Shown in pieces: positions 1 through 9,044 of a DNA stretch of 64,000 nt (positions are counted from its first letter, which is position 1; every line of letters begins with the position of its first letter). The translations under genes were made by a program, and so were the position numbers. Source of the DNA: Streptomyces sp. LX-29. GTDB lineage: Bacteria > Actinomycetota > Actinomycetes > Streptomycetales > Streptomycetaceae. The DNA lies in contig NZ_CP089746.1 in the NCBI RefSeq assembly GCF_029541745.1, positions 4,783,559 through 4,847,558 on the forward strand. The letters run 5' to 3'. Under the pieces are notes generated by a model. It had not been told where the DNA came from and did not search any database. It was given only the letters and a program-made list of their open reading frames with translations.

Positions 1-624
1 GGCGACGGCGGCGGAGCGCGCCACGGAGCTCCGGGTGGCGGGTGTGCGTGTCCGCGACACCGGCGCGGGTGCCGAGACGGGCGCCGGCGCGGCTGTGGTC
101 GCTGTGATGGGTGGGGCGCCGGGTGGTCGTGGTGCCGACCGGGCGGATGTGGGGCGTCGTGAGTCGCGCCGACCGGGTGGCCCGCCACCGGGAGTGGGGC
201 GTCCCGGCCCCTGGGCGGGCCCACGACGCGCCGCGGCCGATCCCCGGGGCATCCGCACGGGCCCGGCGCCGCGGCCCGCGGCCTCGGCCGTCTGCGCCCG
301 ATGCGCGACCCGGCCGTCGTCCGCCGCCGGGTCGCGGGGCGCGGCGGGGTTCCGGTCCGTTGTCCGGTCTCGGGGCGGGGCCTGTTCCGCGCGCGCCGCC
401 GGACGCGGTGGGGCGTGGCCCGGGTCCGGCTCTGGGGCGTGCCCGGCGTGCCCGGCACGGCTGCCGTCCGCCGCCGAAGTCCGGTGCGCGGCCCGCTCCG
501 GGGCGTCCCGGTCCTCGTCCGCCGCCACGCCCCGACGGGCCGCCGGGTTCCCGGGCGCGGGCATCGGCGTCGCCTCGTCGGCGTCGCGACGCGCGTTCGT
601 CGTGGGGATTCCGGTCATGGTCAT
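1..624 (-). CDS. Partial Pro/Ala/Arg-rich low-complexity protein (N-terminal 208 residues, runs off the left edge)
   Basis: The minus strand is open from an ATG at 624 to the window edge with no stop. The product begins MTMTGIPTTNARRDADEATP and is almost entirely Pro, Ala, Arg, Gly, Asp and Thr, with no recognisable domain in the part seen. A second ATG at 618 has GGGAG about 8 bases upstream and is the better start; the first ATG has GAGG 9 bases upstream. It diverges from the gene at 917 across about 290 bases. From memory, Streptomyces genomes carry a large Pro/Ala/Gly-rich protein near the NAD-glutamate dehydrogenase, so this may be its N-terminus. Such composition also lets false frames stay open, so existence is likely but not certain. 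Function is unknown. Confidence 0.5.
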   Translation of the reverse strand, partial: MTMTGIPTTNARRDADEATPMPAPGNPAARRGVAADEDRDAPERAAHRTSAADGSRAGHAGHAPEPDPGHAPPRPAARAEQAPPRDRTTDRNPAAPRDPAADDGRVAHRAQTAEAAGRGAGPVRMPRGSAAARRGPAQGPGRPTPGGGPPGRRDSRRPTSARSAPRPPGAPPITATTAAPAPVSAPAPVSRTRTPATRSSVARSAAVA

Positions 625-916
625 CGCTCCCGCACCTCGGCCGGACGCCCCCGGGCGATACCGGCTAGTAACTTCGGTCGGGGGATCTTCTACCGACGCG
701 TTCGCGAGTGGGACAAGGACGACGGCCCCGTTCCGGAGGCGACGTGGAGGCTTCACCTATCAGGCGGTCCCACGGCCCGGATCGGGTGGTCGAGGCCGGT
801 ATCGACCTGTCCGGAAGCGGCTCCGGGGGCGGGGGCGCACTACCCCGAAGGGGGACGTGCGCCCGTATGCTGGCTGCGATCGTTAACTCCCCACAGCCTT
901 GAGGAAAGCGGCAGCC

Positions 917-1423
917 ATGCGCGTCTACGTCCCCCTGACCCTCCCCGGTCTCGCCGAGGCGTACAAGACGGGTGAGCTGGGCCCCGCCCCGTTGGACGCC
1001 TTCGCCGTGACGCCCGCGCTGCGTGAGTGGTACGTGTCCGACGACATCGAGGAGTTGGAGTACGCGGCGCTGGGTCGGGCGGCGCAGGCGTCGCTGCGGC
1101 TGCTGGCCGCCGACCCGGCCGCCGCCCGGCGCCGGGTCGTGGTGGCGGTGGACGTGGCCGACGGCGCCGCGGTGGCCAACCCCGAACGCGGGCTGGACCA
1201 CGCCGCGCTCGGCGAGGTGCGCATCACCTCCGCCGTGCGGCTGGCCAAGGCCGCCGCCGTGCACGTCGACGCCGGCGACGCCGAGGCGGACATCGCCGCG
1301 GCCGCGGCGGCGCTGGGCGCGGCCGACCAGGGTGACGACGACGCGCGGTTCACCGTGGAGGGGGCCGAGGACCACGAGCTGCTCTGGTACGCCACCCAGG
1401 AGATCCCCAACCTGATCGGGTGA
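917..1423 (+). CDS. DUF6912-like conserved actinobacterial protein
   Basis: A 168-residue protein beginning MRVYVPLTLPGLAEAY. I start it at the ATG at 917, with GAGGAAAG at 901-908; an in-frame TTG at 899 is less likely. The sequence is acidic and Ala-rich: a short beta-like N-terminus, a helical stretch around residues 35-65, then a strand (VVVAVDVAD) near residue 75. There is no signal peptide or membrane segment, so it should be cytoplasmic. The match to the uncharacterised DUF6912 family is from memory; no catalytic motif is visible. Its neighbours are the truncated Pro/Ala-rich gene (divergent) and a HAD hydrolase 90 bases downstream on the same strand, possibly co-transcribed. Function unknown. 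Confidence 0.75.
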   Translation: MRVYVPLTLPGLAEAYKTGELGPAPLDAFAVTPALREWYVSDDIEELEYAALGRAAQASLRLLAADPAAARRRVVVAVDVADGAAVANPERGLDHAALGEVRITSAVRLAKAAAVHVDAGDAEADIAAAAAALGAADQGDDDARFTVEGAEDHELLWYATQEIPNLIG

Positions 1424-1513
1424 GCGGGTTATCCCCAAGCGGGCGGTTTTCCACAGGTGACGGTCGTCACGACGCGGCCGCGACCGGTGGTCGGTACGGT
1501 CAAGGGCATGGGG

Positions 1514-2203
1514 ATGAAGCACGTGGCACACATCGTGTGGGACTGGAACGGGACCCTCCTGCACGACATCGACACGGTGATCGAGGCGACCAACGCGTCT
1601 TTCGCCGAGATAGGCATGGAGCCCATCACGCTGGAGCGCTACCGGGACCTGTACTGCGTACCGGTTCCGCGGTTCTACGAGCGGCTGATGGGACGGCTGC
1701 CCACCGACGCCGAATGGCGGGTCATGGACGACGCGTTCCACCGGCACTACTGGGCGCTGGCGGCCTCCGCCGGTCTGGCGACGGGCGCCAGGGAGCTGCT
1801 CGCCGACTGCCAGGCCGCCGGGCACACCCAGTCGCTGTGCTCACTGGCGCCGCATGACCGGCTGGTGCCCCTGCTGCGGACGTACGGGATCGAGGACCAC
1901 TTCATCAGGGTGGACGGGCGGATCGGCGACAGCACCACCGGCAAGGCGGAGCAGATGGTGCGCCACCTGGCGGTGCTGCAAGGCGTGGCACCGGAGCACG
2001 TGGTGGTCATCGGGGACGCGCTGGACGACGCGGTCGCGGCCGCGCACGCGGGGGCGCACGCCGTGCTGTACACCGGCGGCTCGCACAGCCGGACCAGCCT
2101 CGCGAGCGCCGGGGTGCCGGTGGTGGACACGCTGGCGGAGGCCACGCAGGTCGCGGCGGAGCTGGTGTCGGGCCGGTCCGTGAACGGCTCGGCGGCCGGC
2201 TGA
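1514..2203 (+). CDS. HAD-family hydrolase (phosphoglycolate phosphatase-like)
   Basis: Haloacid dehalogenase-superfamily phosphatase, about 229 residues if translation starts at the ATG at 1514 with AAGGG at 1503-1507. An ATG at 1508 and a GTG at 1457 are in-frame alternatives. Motif I is DWNGTL near residue 10, so the usual DxDGT second Asp is Asn here. The motif III Lys is in TTGKAEQ, and motif IV is GDALDDAVAA near residue 175, with the paired Asp that binds Mg2+. A helical cap lies between motifs I and II (residues about 20-85). The Asn variant is known in HAD subgroups but leaves the general acid/base step unclear. Small phosphorylated metabolites are likely substrates. It converges on the DJ-1 gene over a hairpin at 2345-2364. 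Confidence 0.85.
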   Translation: MKHVAHIVWDWNGTLLHDIDTVIEATNASFAEIGMEPITLERYRDLYCVPVPRFYERLMGRLPTDAEWRVMDDAFHRHYWALAASAGLATGARELLADCQAAGHTQSLCSLAPHDRLVPLLRTYGIEDHFIRVDGRIGDSTTGKAEQMVRHLAVLQGVAPEHVVVIGDALDDAVAAAHAGAHAVLYTGGSHSRTSLASAGVPVVDTLAEATQVAAELVSGRSVNGSAAG

Positions 2204-2248
2204 GCCACGCGGCGTCGCACGCCGGCTGAGACCTCGGGCGATGCTCGA

Positions 2249-2290
2249 CCGGGTGACCGGGTGACCGGGTGACCGGGTGGCCGGGTGGCC
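2249..2290. repeat. Tandem 8-bp repeat, five copies
   Basis: Five head-to-tail copies of GGGTGACC or GGGTGGCC lie just after the HAD gene stop and before the bidirectional hairpin. It is a simple slippage-type minisatellite in noncoding sequence; no function is evident. Confidence 0.8.
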
Positions 2291-2344
2291 GGTGACGGGC
2301 GATCGGTTGCCGGCCACGGGAGCGGGGCGGGTACTCGGTCGGTT

Positions 2345-2364
2345 GGCCCACCCTCGGGTGGGCC
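2345..2364. terminator. Bidirectional terminator hairpin between convergent genes
   Basis: GGCCCACCC at 2345-2353 and GGGTGGCC-type arm GGGTGGGCC at 2356-2364 form a perfect stem. It lies between the stop of the HAD gene (+) and the stop of the DJ-1 gene (-), the right place to terminate both. There is no U-tract, which is common for Streptomyces hairpin terminators. Confidence 0.65.
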
Positions 2365-2377
2365 ACCCCCGGCCGGG

Positions 2378-2968
2378 TCAGCCGGCGGCTGTCGTGTCCG
2401 AGGCGTCGACCGGGGCCTTCTCCCGCAACAGCTGGACGAAGGCGCGCATCCAGGCGGCGTTGTCGGACCAGGCCCGGGCGGAGACGAGCGTGCCGTCGAC
2501 GACGACCTCGGCGTCCTGGTAGTTGGCCCCGGCGGACTGCATGTCCAGCTCCAGGGCCCGGTAGGCGGTGACGCGGCGGCCGGCCAGGCCGCCGACGGCG
2601 GCGGTGAGGAGGGGGCCGTGGCAGGTCTGGGCGACCGGCTTGTCGGCGTCGAAGAACGCCTTGAGGATCTTGCGAAGCTCGGGGTCGTTGCGCAGATACT
2701 CGGGGGCGCGGCCGCCGGGGATGACGAGGGCGGCGTACTGTCCGGGGTCGACCTCCGAGAAGCCGAGGTCGGCGAGCCAGGTGTAGCCGGGCTTCTCGGT
2801 GTAGGTGTCGTAGTCGTCGACGAAGTCGTGGACCACGAAGCTGAGCTTCTTGCGGCTCGGGGCGGCGATGTGCACCTCGTACCCCTCCTCGATCAGCCGC
2901 TGGTAGGGGTAGAGCACCTCCAGGGATTCGGCCGCGTCGCCGGTCACGATCAGGATCTTCGGAGCCAT
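2378..2968 (-). CDS. DJ-1/PfpI family protein (class I glutamine amidotransferase-like)
   Basis: A 196-residue protein starting at the ATG at 2968 (MAPKILIVTGDAAESLEVLY) with GAGGTGG 5 bases upstream; this fits the family start better than a longer frame beginning at 3142. The nucleophile elbow is VAQTCHGPLL near residue 113, with Cys in the TCHGP motif typical of PfpI-type enzymes. The conserved Glu is in AAESLEVLYPYQ near the N-terminus. Family members act as cysteine-dependent hydrolases, deglycase-like enzymes or stress proteins; the substrate cannot be told here. There is no signal peptide, so it is cytoplasmic. It stands alone, convergent with the HAD gene, with about 610 bases before the divergent glutamate dehydrogenase gene. 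Confidence 0.88.
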   Translation of the reverse strand: MAPKILIVTGDAAESLEVLYPYQRLIEEGYEVHIAAPSRKKLSFVVHDFVDDYDTYTEKPGYTWLADLGFSEVDPGQYAALVIPGGRAPEYLRNDPELRKILKAFFDADKPVAQTCHGPLLTAAVGGLAGRRVTAYRALELDMQSAGANYQDAEVVVDGTLVSARAWSDNAAWMRAFVQLLREKAPVDASDTTAAG

Positions 2969-3580
2969 GCCGCCCACCTCTGACTCGTCGCATGCGTCCA
3001 CTGACTCGTCGCGTACGTCCACGCTAGCCACGGTCCCCGCGTCGCGCCCGCCGTGCAGGCGTACGGCCCGCTGCCAAGGGGGCCGATTCGGCCGGTCACG
3101 CCGGGTGGCCGGCGTCCTACGGACTGAGAAGGGGCGTGTCACCCGCGAGGCACGGGGGCGCGAAAGTGGTCAAAGGGGGCATAAGTCGAGGCTTGGGAGG
3201 CAGGAGAGAGGTTGTGGGGAGGGTGTGAAGGCGGCAAAGAGTTCGGGGGCCACGCGTCGCTGTCCACATCGTCAAACTTCCCGCCCAGGTTTTGTACACA
3301 AACGGCCCATGACGGCGTCAGGGGGGAGAGCGATAGCCTTACTGCGTGATCAGCGCGATATCCACCAGGGGCGACGGCGCCCCGGAGGTGCGCCCGGAGA
3401 GCCACAGACTCCGGGGCGCGGCTGGTCGATCTTGCCAGGGACCTTGGCCGGTTTTGGCCAACCACACCCCTGGCTTCCCCCATTCCGGCATACCGTCGAG
3501 TGAGACCGGACATCCCGCGTCGCGACGTTATGTCACCGCCATCGATGTCACGCAACGGCGCGCGACAGGAGCCAGAGGAC
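2969..3580. other. Divergent intergenic region upstream of glutamate dehydrogenase
   Basis: About 610 bases with no convincing gene. It holds the DJ-1 ribosome site at its left edge, an interrupted dyad TTTGT-AC-ACAAA near 3290-3302 and a long stem-loop at 3434-3474. The frames open here are short and have poor codon bias. Its length suggests regulated transcription or a long 5' leader for the large dehydrogenase gene. Confidence 0.6.
3434..3474 (+). promoter_or_regulatory. Two-tier stem-loop in the leader region of the glutamate dehydrogenase gene
   Basis: Inner arms TTGGCC (3444-3449) and GGCCAA (3456-3461) enclose GGTTTT. Outer arms GCCAGGG (3434-3440) and CCCTGGC (3468-3474) continue the structure. 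It ends about 105 bases before the chosen start codon. It could be an attenuator, an operator dyad or a terminator of upstream transcripts; the sequence alone does not decide. Confidence 0.5.
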
Positions 3581-6500
3581 ATGCAGACCAAGCTGGACGA
3601 AGCCAAGGCCGAGCTGCTCGCACGGGCCGCCCGGGTAGCTGAGGACGGCCCTGCCGGGGGGCAACAACCGGTACAGGGCCCCGGCCCGGAGTCCCTTTCC
3701 GCGTATCTCCAGCGCTACTACCTGCATACGGCCCCCGAGGACCTGGCCGACCGCGACCCCGTGGACGTCCTCGGTGCCGCGCTCTCGCACTACCGGCTGG
3801 GCGAGAACCGGCCGCAGGGCACCGCGAACGTGCGCGTCCACACCCCCTCCGTCGAGGAGAACGGCTGGACCTGCACCCACTCCGTCGTCGAGGTCGTCAC
3901 CGACGACATGCCCTTCCTCGTCGACTCGGTGACCAACGAGCTCTCCCGCCAGGGCCGTGGCATCCACGTCGTGATCCACCCTCAGGTGATCGTCCGCCGT
4001 GACCTCACCGGCAAGCTGATCGAGATCCTCGACAGCAACGGCGACGCCCGACTCGCCGCCCAGGGCAAGACCCCCGAGCGCCCGCACGACGCGCTGGTCG
4101 AGTCCTGGATCCATGTGGAGATCGACCGCGAGACCGACCGCGGCGACCTCAAGCAGATCACCGCCGATCTGCTGCGCGTCCTCTCCGACGTCCGCGAGGC
4201 CGTCGAGGACTGGGAGAAGATGCGCGACGCCGCGCTGCGCATCGCCGAAGAGCTGCCGAGCGAGCCGACCGCGACCGACCTGCGCGACCAGGAGGTGGAC
4301 GAGGCCCGCGAGCTGCTGCGCTGGCTGGCCGACGACCACTTCACCTTCCTCGGCTACCGCGAGTACGAGCTGACCCAGGCGCCCACCGAGTCCGGCGGCG
4401 AGGAGGACGTGCTCACCGCCGTCCCCGGCACCGGCCTGGGCATCCTGCGTTCCGACCCGCACCACCGCGACGGCGACGGCTCCGGCGTCGGCCACGCCCC
4501 CGGCTCGCCGTCCTTCAGCCGGCTGCCCGCCGACGCCCGCGCCAAGGCCCGCGAGCACAAGCTGCTGGTGCTGACCAAGGCGAACAGCCGCGCCACCGTG
4601 CACCGCCCGTCCTACCTCGACTACATCGGGGTGAAGAAGTTCGACGCCGCGGGCAACGTGATCGGCGAGCGGCGCTTCCTGGGTCTGTTCTCCTCCGCCG
4701 CGTACACCGAGTCGGTGCGCCGGGTGCCGGTCATCCGGCGCAAGGTCGAGGAGGTCCTGGAGGGCGCCGGCTTCGCGCCCAACAGCCACGACGGCCGCGA
4801 CCTGCTCCAGATCCTGGAGACCTACCCGCGCGACGAGCTGTTCCAGACCCCGACCGACCAGCTGCGCTCCATCGTCACCTCGGTCCTCTACCTGCAGGAG
4901 CGCCGCCGGCTGCGGCTGTTCCTGCGCGAGGACGAGTACGGGCGCTTCTACTCCGCGCTGGTCTACCTGCCGCGTGACCGCTTCACCACCGACGTCCGGC
5001 TGCGGCTGACCGACATCCTGATCGAGGAGCTCAACGGTCGCCCCAAGGTCGACTTCACCGCGCTGCACACCGAGTCGGTCCTCTCCCGGCTGCACTTCGT
5101 CGTCCGCGTCAAGCCCGGCGCCACCCTGCCCGACCTGACCGACGCCGACATGGAGCGCATCGAGCACCGCCTGGTCGAGGCCGCCCGCTCCTGGGCCGAC
5201 GGCTTCGCCGAGGCGCTGGGTGCCGAGGTCGGCGAGGAGCGCGCCGCCGAACTGCTGCGCCGCTACGGCTCCGCCTTCCCCGAGGGCTACAAGGCCGACC
5301 ACTCGCCGCGTGCCGCCGTCGCCGACCTCCAGCACCTGGAACGGCTCACCGCGACCGGCGGCGAGCGCGAGTTCGCGCTGAGCCTGTACGAGCCGGTGGG
5401 CGCCGCCGTCGGCGAGCGCCGCTTCAAGATCTACCGCTATGGCACCCAGGTGTCCCTCTCCGCGGTGCTGCCGGTGCTCAACCGCCTCGGCGTCGAGGTC
5501 ATCGACGAGCGCCCCCACGAGCTGCGCTGCTCGGACCGCACCTCCGCCTGGATCTACGACTTCGGTCTGCGACTGCCGGTCTCCAAGGGCGGCGACAGCC
5601 TCGCCGACGACGCCCGCGAGCGGTTCCAGAACGCGTTCGCGGCGGTGTGGACCGGCCAGGCCGAGAACGACAACTTCAACCAGCTGGTGCTGGGCGCCGG
5701 GCTCGACTGGCGCCAGGCGATGGTGCTCCGCGCCTACGCCAAGTACCTGCGCCAGGCCGGCTCGACCTTCAGCCAGGCGTACATGGAGGACACCCTCCGC
5801 AACAACGTGCACACCACCCGGCTGCTGGTCTCCCTCTTCGAGGCCCGCATGTCGCCGGAGCGGCAGCGCGCCGGCGTCGAGCTGACCGACGCCCTGCTGG
5901 AGGAGCTGGAGGCGGCGCTCGACCAGGTCGCCTCGCTGGACGAGGACCGCATCCTGCGTTCCTTCCTCACGGTCATCAAGGCCACCCTGCGCACCAACCA
6001 CTTCCAGACCGACAGCGACGGCAAGCCGCACTCCTACCTGTCGATGAAGCTGGACCCGCAGGCCATGCCGGACCTCCCCGCGCCCCGCCCGGCGTACGAG
6101 ATCTGGGTCTACTCCCCGCAGGTGGAGGGCGTGCACCTGCGCTTCGGCAAGGTCGCGCGCGGCGGTCTGCGCTGGTCCGACCGGCGTGAGGACTTCCGCA
6201 CCGAGATCCTGGGCCTGGTCAAGGCGCAGATGGTGAAGAACACCGTCATCGTGCCGGTCGGCGCCAAGGGCGGCTTCGTCGGCAAGCGGCTGCCGGACCC
6301 GTCGGTGGACCGCGACGCCTGGCTGGCCGAGGGCATCGCCTGCTACCAGACCTTCATCTCCGGTCTGCTCGACATCACCGACAACATGGTCGGCGGCGAG
6401 GTCGAGCCGCCCCGTGACGTGGTGCGCCACGACGGCGACGACACCTACCTCGTCGTCGCCGCCGACAAGGGCACCGCCACCTTCTCCGACATCGCCAACG

Positions 6501-8569
6501 AGGTGGCCCAGTCCTACGGCTTCTGGCTCGGCGACGCCTTCGCCTCCGGCGGCTCGGCGGGCTACGACCACAAGGGCATGGGCATCACCGCCCGCGGCGC
6601 CTGGGAGTCGGTGAAGCGGCACTTCCGCGAGCTGGGTCACGACACCCAGACCCAGGACTTCACCGTGGTCGGCGTCGGCGACATGTCCGGCGACGTCTTC
6701 GGCAACGGCATGCTGCTCAGCGAGCACATCCGCCTGGTCGCCGCCTTCGACCACCGCCACATCTTCATCGACCCGGTGCCCGACGCCGCGGTCTCCTACG
6801 CCGAGCGGCGCCGCCTCTTCGAGCTGCCCCGCTCCTCGTGGGCCGACTACGACACCAGCCTGCTCTCGGCGGGCGGCGGCGTCTTCCCGCGCACCGCCAA
6901 GTCCATCGCCGTCACCCCGCAGATCCGCGCGGCCCTCGGTATCGAGGGCAAGGTCGGCAAGATGACCCCCGCCGAGCTGATGAAGGCGATCCTCCAGGCC
7001 CCGGTCGACCTGCTGTGGAACGGCGGCATCGGCACCTACGTCAAGGCGCACACCGAGAGCCACGCCGACGTCGGCGACAAGGCCAACGACGCCATCCGCG
7101 TCGACGGCCAGGACCTGCGGGTCAAGGTCGTCGGCGAGGGCGGCAACCTGGGCCTCACCCAGCTCGGCCGCATCGAGTTCGCTTCCGGCGGCGGCCGGAT
7201 CAACACCGACGCCATCGACAACAGCGCCGGCGTGGACACCTCCGACCACGAGGTGAACATCAAGATCCTGCTGAACAAGGTGGTCGAGGACGGCGACCTC
7301 ACCGTCAAGCAGCGCAACAAGCTGCTCGCCGAGATGACCGACGAGGTCGGCGCGCTGGTGCTGCGCAACAACTACGCCCAGAACGTCGCCCTCACCAACG
7401 CGGTCACCCAGGCCCCGAGCCTGCTCCACGCCCACCAGCGCACCATGCGACGCCTGGTGCGCGACGGCGCCCTCGACCGTGCGCTGGAGTTCCTGCCCAG
7501 CGACCGGGTGATCCGCGAGCGGCTCGCCTCCGGGCGCGGCCTGACCCAGCCCGAGCTGGCCGTCCTGCTCGCCTACACCAAGATCACCGTCGCCGAGGAG
7601 CTCATCGGCACCGGGCTGCCGGACGACGCGTACCTCCAGCGCCTGCTGAACGCCTACTTCCCGAAGGCGCTCAACGAGCGGTTCCCGGAGCACATCGACA
7701 ACCACGCGCTGCGTCGCGAGATCATCACCACGGTGCTGGTCAACGACACCATCAACACCGGTGGCTCGACGTTCCTGCACCGCATGCGCGAGGAGACCGG
7801 CGCCTCCATCGAGGAGATCGTCCGCGCCCAGACCGCGGCCCGCGCGATCTTCGTCCTGGGTGAGGTCTGGGACGAGGTCGAGGCCCTGGACACCGTCGTC
7901 CCCGCCGACGTCCAGACCCGGATCCGGCTCCACTCCCGCCGCCTCGTCGAGCGCGGCACCCGCTGGCTGCTCAACAACCGCCCGCAGCCGCTGGAGCTCA
8001 CCGAGACCATCGAGTTCTTCCGCGACGGCGTGGCGGCGGTCTGGTCCCAGCTCGCCAAGCTGCTGCGCGGCGCGGACCTGGAGTGGTACCAGCGGATCAA
8101 CGAGGAGCTGACCGGAGCCGGCGTCCCCGAGGAGCTGGCCATGCGCGTCGCCGGCTTCTCCTCGGCCTTCCCCGCGCTCGACGTCGTCGCCATCGCCGAC
8201 CGCATCGGCAAGGACCCGCTCGCCGTCGCCGAGGTCTACTACGACCTCGCCGACCGGCTGCGGATCACCGACCTCATGGACCGCATCATCGAGCTCCCCC
8301 GAGCCGACCGTTGGCAGTCCATGGCCCGCGCCTCCATCCGCGAGGACCTCTACGCCGCGCACGCCGCCCTCACCGCCGACATCCTGGCGGTCGGCAACGG
8401 CGCCTCCACCCCGGAGCAGCGGTTCACGTCCTGGGAGGAGAAGAACGCGGCCATCCTCCAGCGCGCCCGCACCACGCTGGAGGAGATCCAGGGCTCGGAG
8501 ACCTTCGACCTGGCCAACCTGTCGGTGGCGATGCGGACGATGCGGACGCTGCTGCGGTCGCATGCGTGA
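3581..8569 (+). CDS. gdh: NAD-specific glutamate dehydrogenase, large L_180 class
   Basis: Catalyses oxidative deamination of glutamate to 2-oxoglutarate and ammonia using NAD+, a cytoplasmic link between carbon and nitrogen metabolism. At about 1,662 residues it fits the 180-kDa class described in Streptomyces clavuligerus. The start chosen is the ATG at 3581 (MQTKLDEAKAEL) with AGGAG 10 bases upstream; a longer frame from 3500 lacks a ribosome site. The N-terminal part, to about residue 800, carries ACT-like regulatory regions of the class. The catalytic core includes GGLRWSDRREDFRTE near residue 860, then KAQMVKNTVIVPVGAKGG with the substrate-binding lysines. The NAD-binding fold shows VVGVGDMSGDVFGNGM near residue 1030. 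Single gene, followed by a strong terminator. No interruption or frameshift is seen. Confidence 0.96.
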   Translation: MQTKLDEAKAELLARAARVAEDGPAGGQQPVQGPGPESLSAYLQRYYLHTAPEDLADRDPVDVLGAALSHYRLGENRPQGTANVRVHTPSVEENGWTCTHSVVEVVTDDMPFLVDSVTNELSRQGRGIHVVIHPQVIVRRDLTGKLIEILDSNGDARLAAQGKTPERPHDALVESWIHVEIDRETDRGDLKQITADLLRVLSDVREAVEDWEKMRDAALRIAEELPSEPTATDLRDQEVDEARELLRWLADDHFTFLGYREYELTQAPTESGGEEDVLTAVPGTGLGILRSDPHHRDGDGSGVGHAPGSPSFSRLPADARAKAREHKLLVLTKANSRATVHRPSYLDYIGVKKFDAAGNVIGERRFLGLFSSAAYTESVRRVPVIRRKVEEVLEGAGFAPNSHDGRDLLQILETYPRDELFQTPTDQLRSIVTSVLYLQERRRLRLFLREDEYGRFYSALVYLPRDRFTTDVRLRLTDILIEELNGRPKVDFTALHTESVLSRLHFVVRVKPGATLPDLTDADMERIEHRLVEAARSWADGFAEALGAEVGEERAAELLRRYGSAFPEGYKADHSPRAAVADLQHLERLTATGGEREFALSLYEPVGAAVGERRFKIYRYGTQVSLSAVLPVLNRLGVEVIDERPHELRCSDRTSAWIYDFGLRLPVSKGGDSLADDARERFQNAFAAVWTGQAENDNFNQLVLGAGLDWRQAMVLRAYAKYLRQAGSTFSQAYMEDTLRNNVHTTRLLVSLFEARMSPERQRAGVELTDALLEELEAALDQVASLDEDRILRSFLTVIKATLRTNHFQTDSDGKPHSYLSMKLDPQAMPDLPAPRPAYEIWVYSPQVEGVHLRFGKVARGGLRWSDRREDFRTEILGLVKAQMVKNTVIVPVGAKGGFVGKRLPDPSVDRDAWLAEGIACYQTFISGLLDITDNMVGGEVEPPRDVVRHDGDDTYLVVAADKGTATFSDIANEVAQSYGFWLGDAFASGGSAGYDHKGMGITARGAWESVKRHFRELGHDTQTQDFTVVGVGDMSGDVFGNGMLLSEHIRLVAAFDHRHIFIDPVPDAAVSYAERRRLFELPRSSWADYDTSLLSAGGGVFPRTAKSIAVTPQIRAALGIEGKVGKMTPAELMKAILQAPVDLLWNGGIGTYVKAHTESHADVGDKANDAIRVDGQDLRVKVVGEGGNLGLTQLGRIEFASGGGRINTDAIDNSAGVDTSDHEVNIKILLNKVVEDGDLTVKQRNKLLAEMTDEVGALVLRNNYAQNVALTNAVTQAPSLLHAHQRTMRRLVRDGALDRALEFLPSDRVIRERLASGRGLTQPELAVLLAYTKITVAEELIGTGLPDDAYLQRLLNAYFPKALNERFPEHIDNHALRREIITTVLVNDTINTGGSTFLHRMREETGASIEEIVRAQTAARAIFVLGEVWDEVEALDTVVPADVQTRIRLHSRRLVERGTRWLLNNRPQPLELTETIEFFRDGVAAVWSQLAKLLRGADLEWYQRINEELTGAGVPEELAMRVAGFSSAFPALDVVAIADRIGKDPLAVAEVYYDLADRLRITDLMDRIIELPRADRWQSMARASIREDLYAAHAALTADILAVGNGASTPEQRFTSWEEKNAAILQRARTTLEEIQGSETFDLANLSVAMRTMRTLLRSHA

Positions 8570-8610
8570 GCGCTGCCGCTGAGCCGTCGCGCCGGCGCTG
8601 AGCCGGCGTG

Positions 8611-8655
8611 AAGGGGCGGTGCGGGTTCCGGATACCGGGACCCGCACCGCCCCTT
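8611..8655 (+). terminator. Strong hairpin terminator after glutamate dehydrogenase
   Basis: A perfect 16-bp stem pairs AAGGGGCGGTGCGGGT (8611-8626) with its complement at 8640-8655; the loop itself contains a short TCCGG/CCGG pairing. It begins 41 bases after the stop codon. No long U-tract follows. Confidence 0.9.
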
Positions 8656-8689
8656 CGTCGTGTCGGGGGACCGACCCGCTGGCCCGCTG

Positions 8690-8772
8690 CCCTGGAGGAA
8701 GCGGATGTGGGCCCGCTGTCCTGGGGGAAGGGGGTGCGGGCCCCTGTTCTGGGGGAAGCGGGTGTGGGCGGA
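8690..8772. repeat. Three degenerate ~30-bp tandem repeats
   Basis: Three consecutive variants of a unit of the type CCTGGGGGAAGCGGGTGTGGGC lie between the dehydrogenase terminator and the small frame at 8876. The units differ by substitutions and small indels. Noncoding as far as can be seen. Confidence 0.65.
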
Positions 8773-8875
8773 GTCGCGGGTGTGGCCCGGAAATCGGCGG
8801 ACGGGCGCGGCGGCCGCGTGTTACGTTGGCGAGGTTCGTGTGGACCGGATCGAGGACGAAAGGGAGGTGGGGTTG

Positions 8876-8944
8876 ATGACCGCGCCCAAGGCCACTGCCG
8901 CGCGCAGCGCCCGGACCGCCCCCGCGTCCCGGGCGACGGCCTGA
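8876..8944 (+). CDS. Possible 22-residue small protein or leader peptide
   Basis: A short frame with ATG at 8876 and TGA at 8942-8944, preceded at ideal spacing by a strong ribosome site (AAAGGGAGGT, 8859-8868). The product is basic and Ala/Thr-rich (starts MTAPKATAARSARTAP). It lies about 100 bases before the GNAT gene on the same strand. The excellent ribosome site is the only positive evidence. It could be a leader peptide, a small protein or a chance frame. Confidence 0.35.
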   Translation: MTAPKATAARSARTAPASRATA

Positions 8945-9044
8945 CCCGTCACACCCCGCCTCGCCGAGAGCCCGCCTTTCGCGGAGCCACCCGCGAGGTG
9001 TCCGATCACTCGAACCTCACCATGAAACGGATCGTCATCCCGTC

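Noticed and set aside
3548..8647. A 1,699-residue open frame on the minus strand opposite the glutamate dehydrogenase
   Set aside because: It mirrors the sense gene (Asp/Val/Gly-rich shadow composition), has no ribosome site and no domain, and arises from the third-position GC bias of the true gene.
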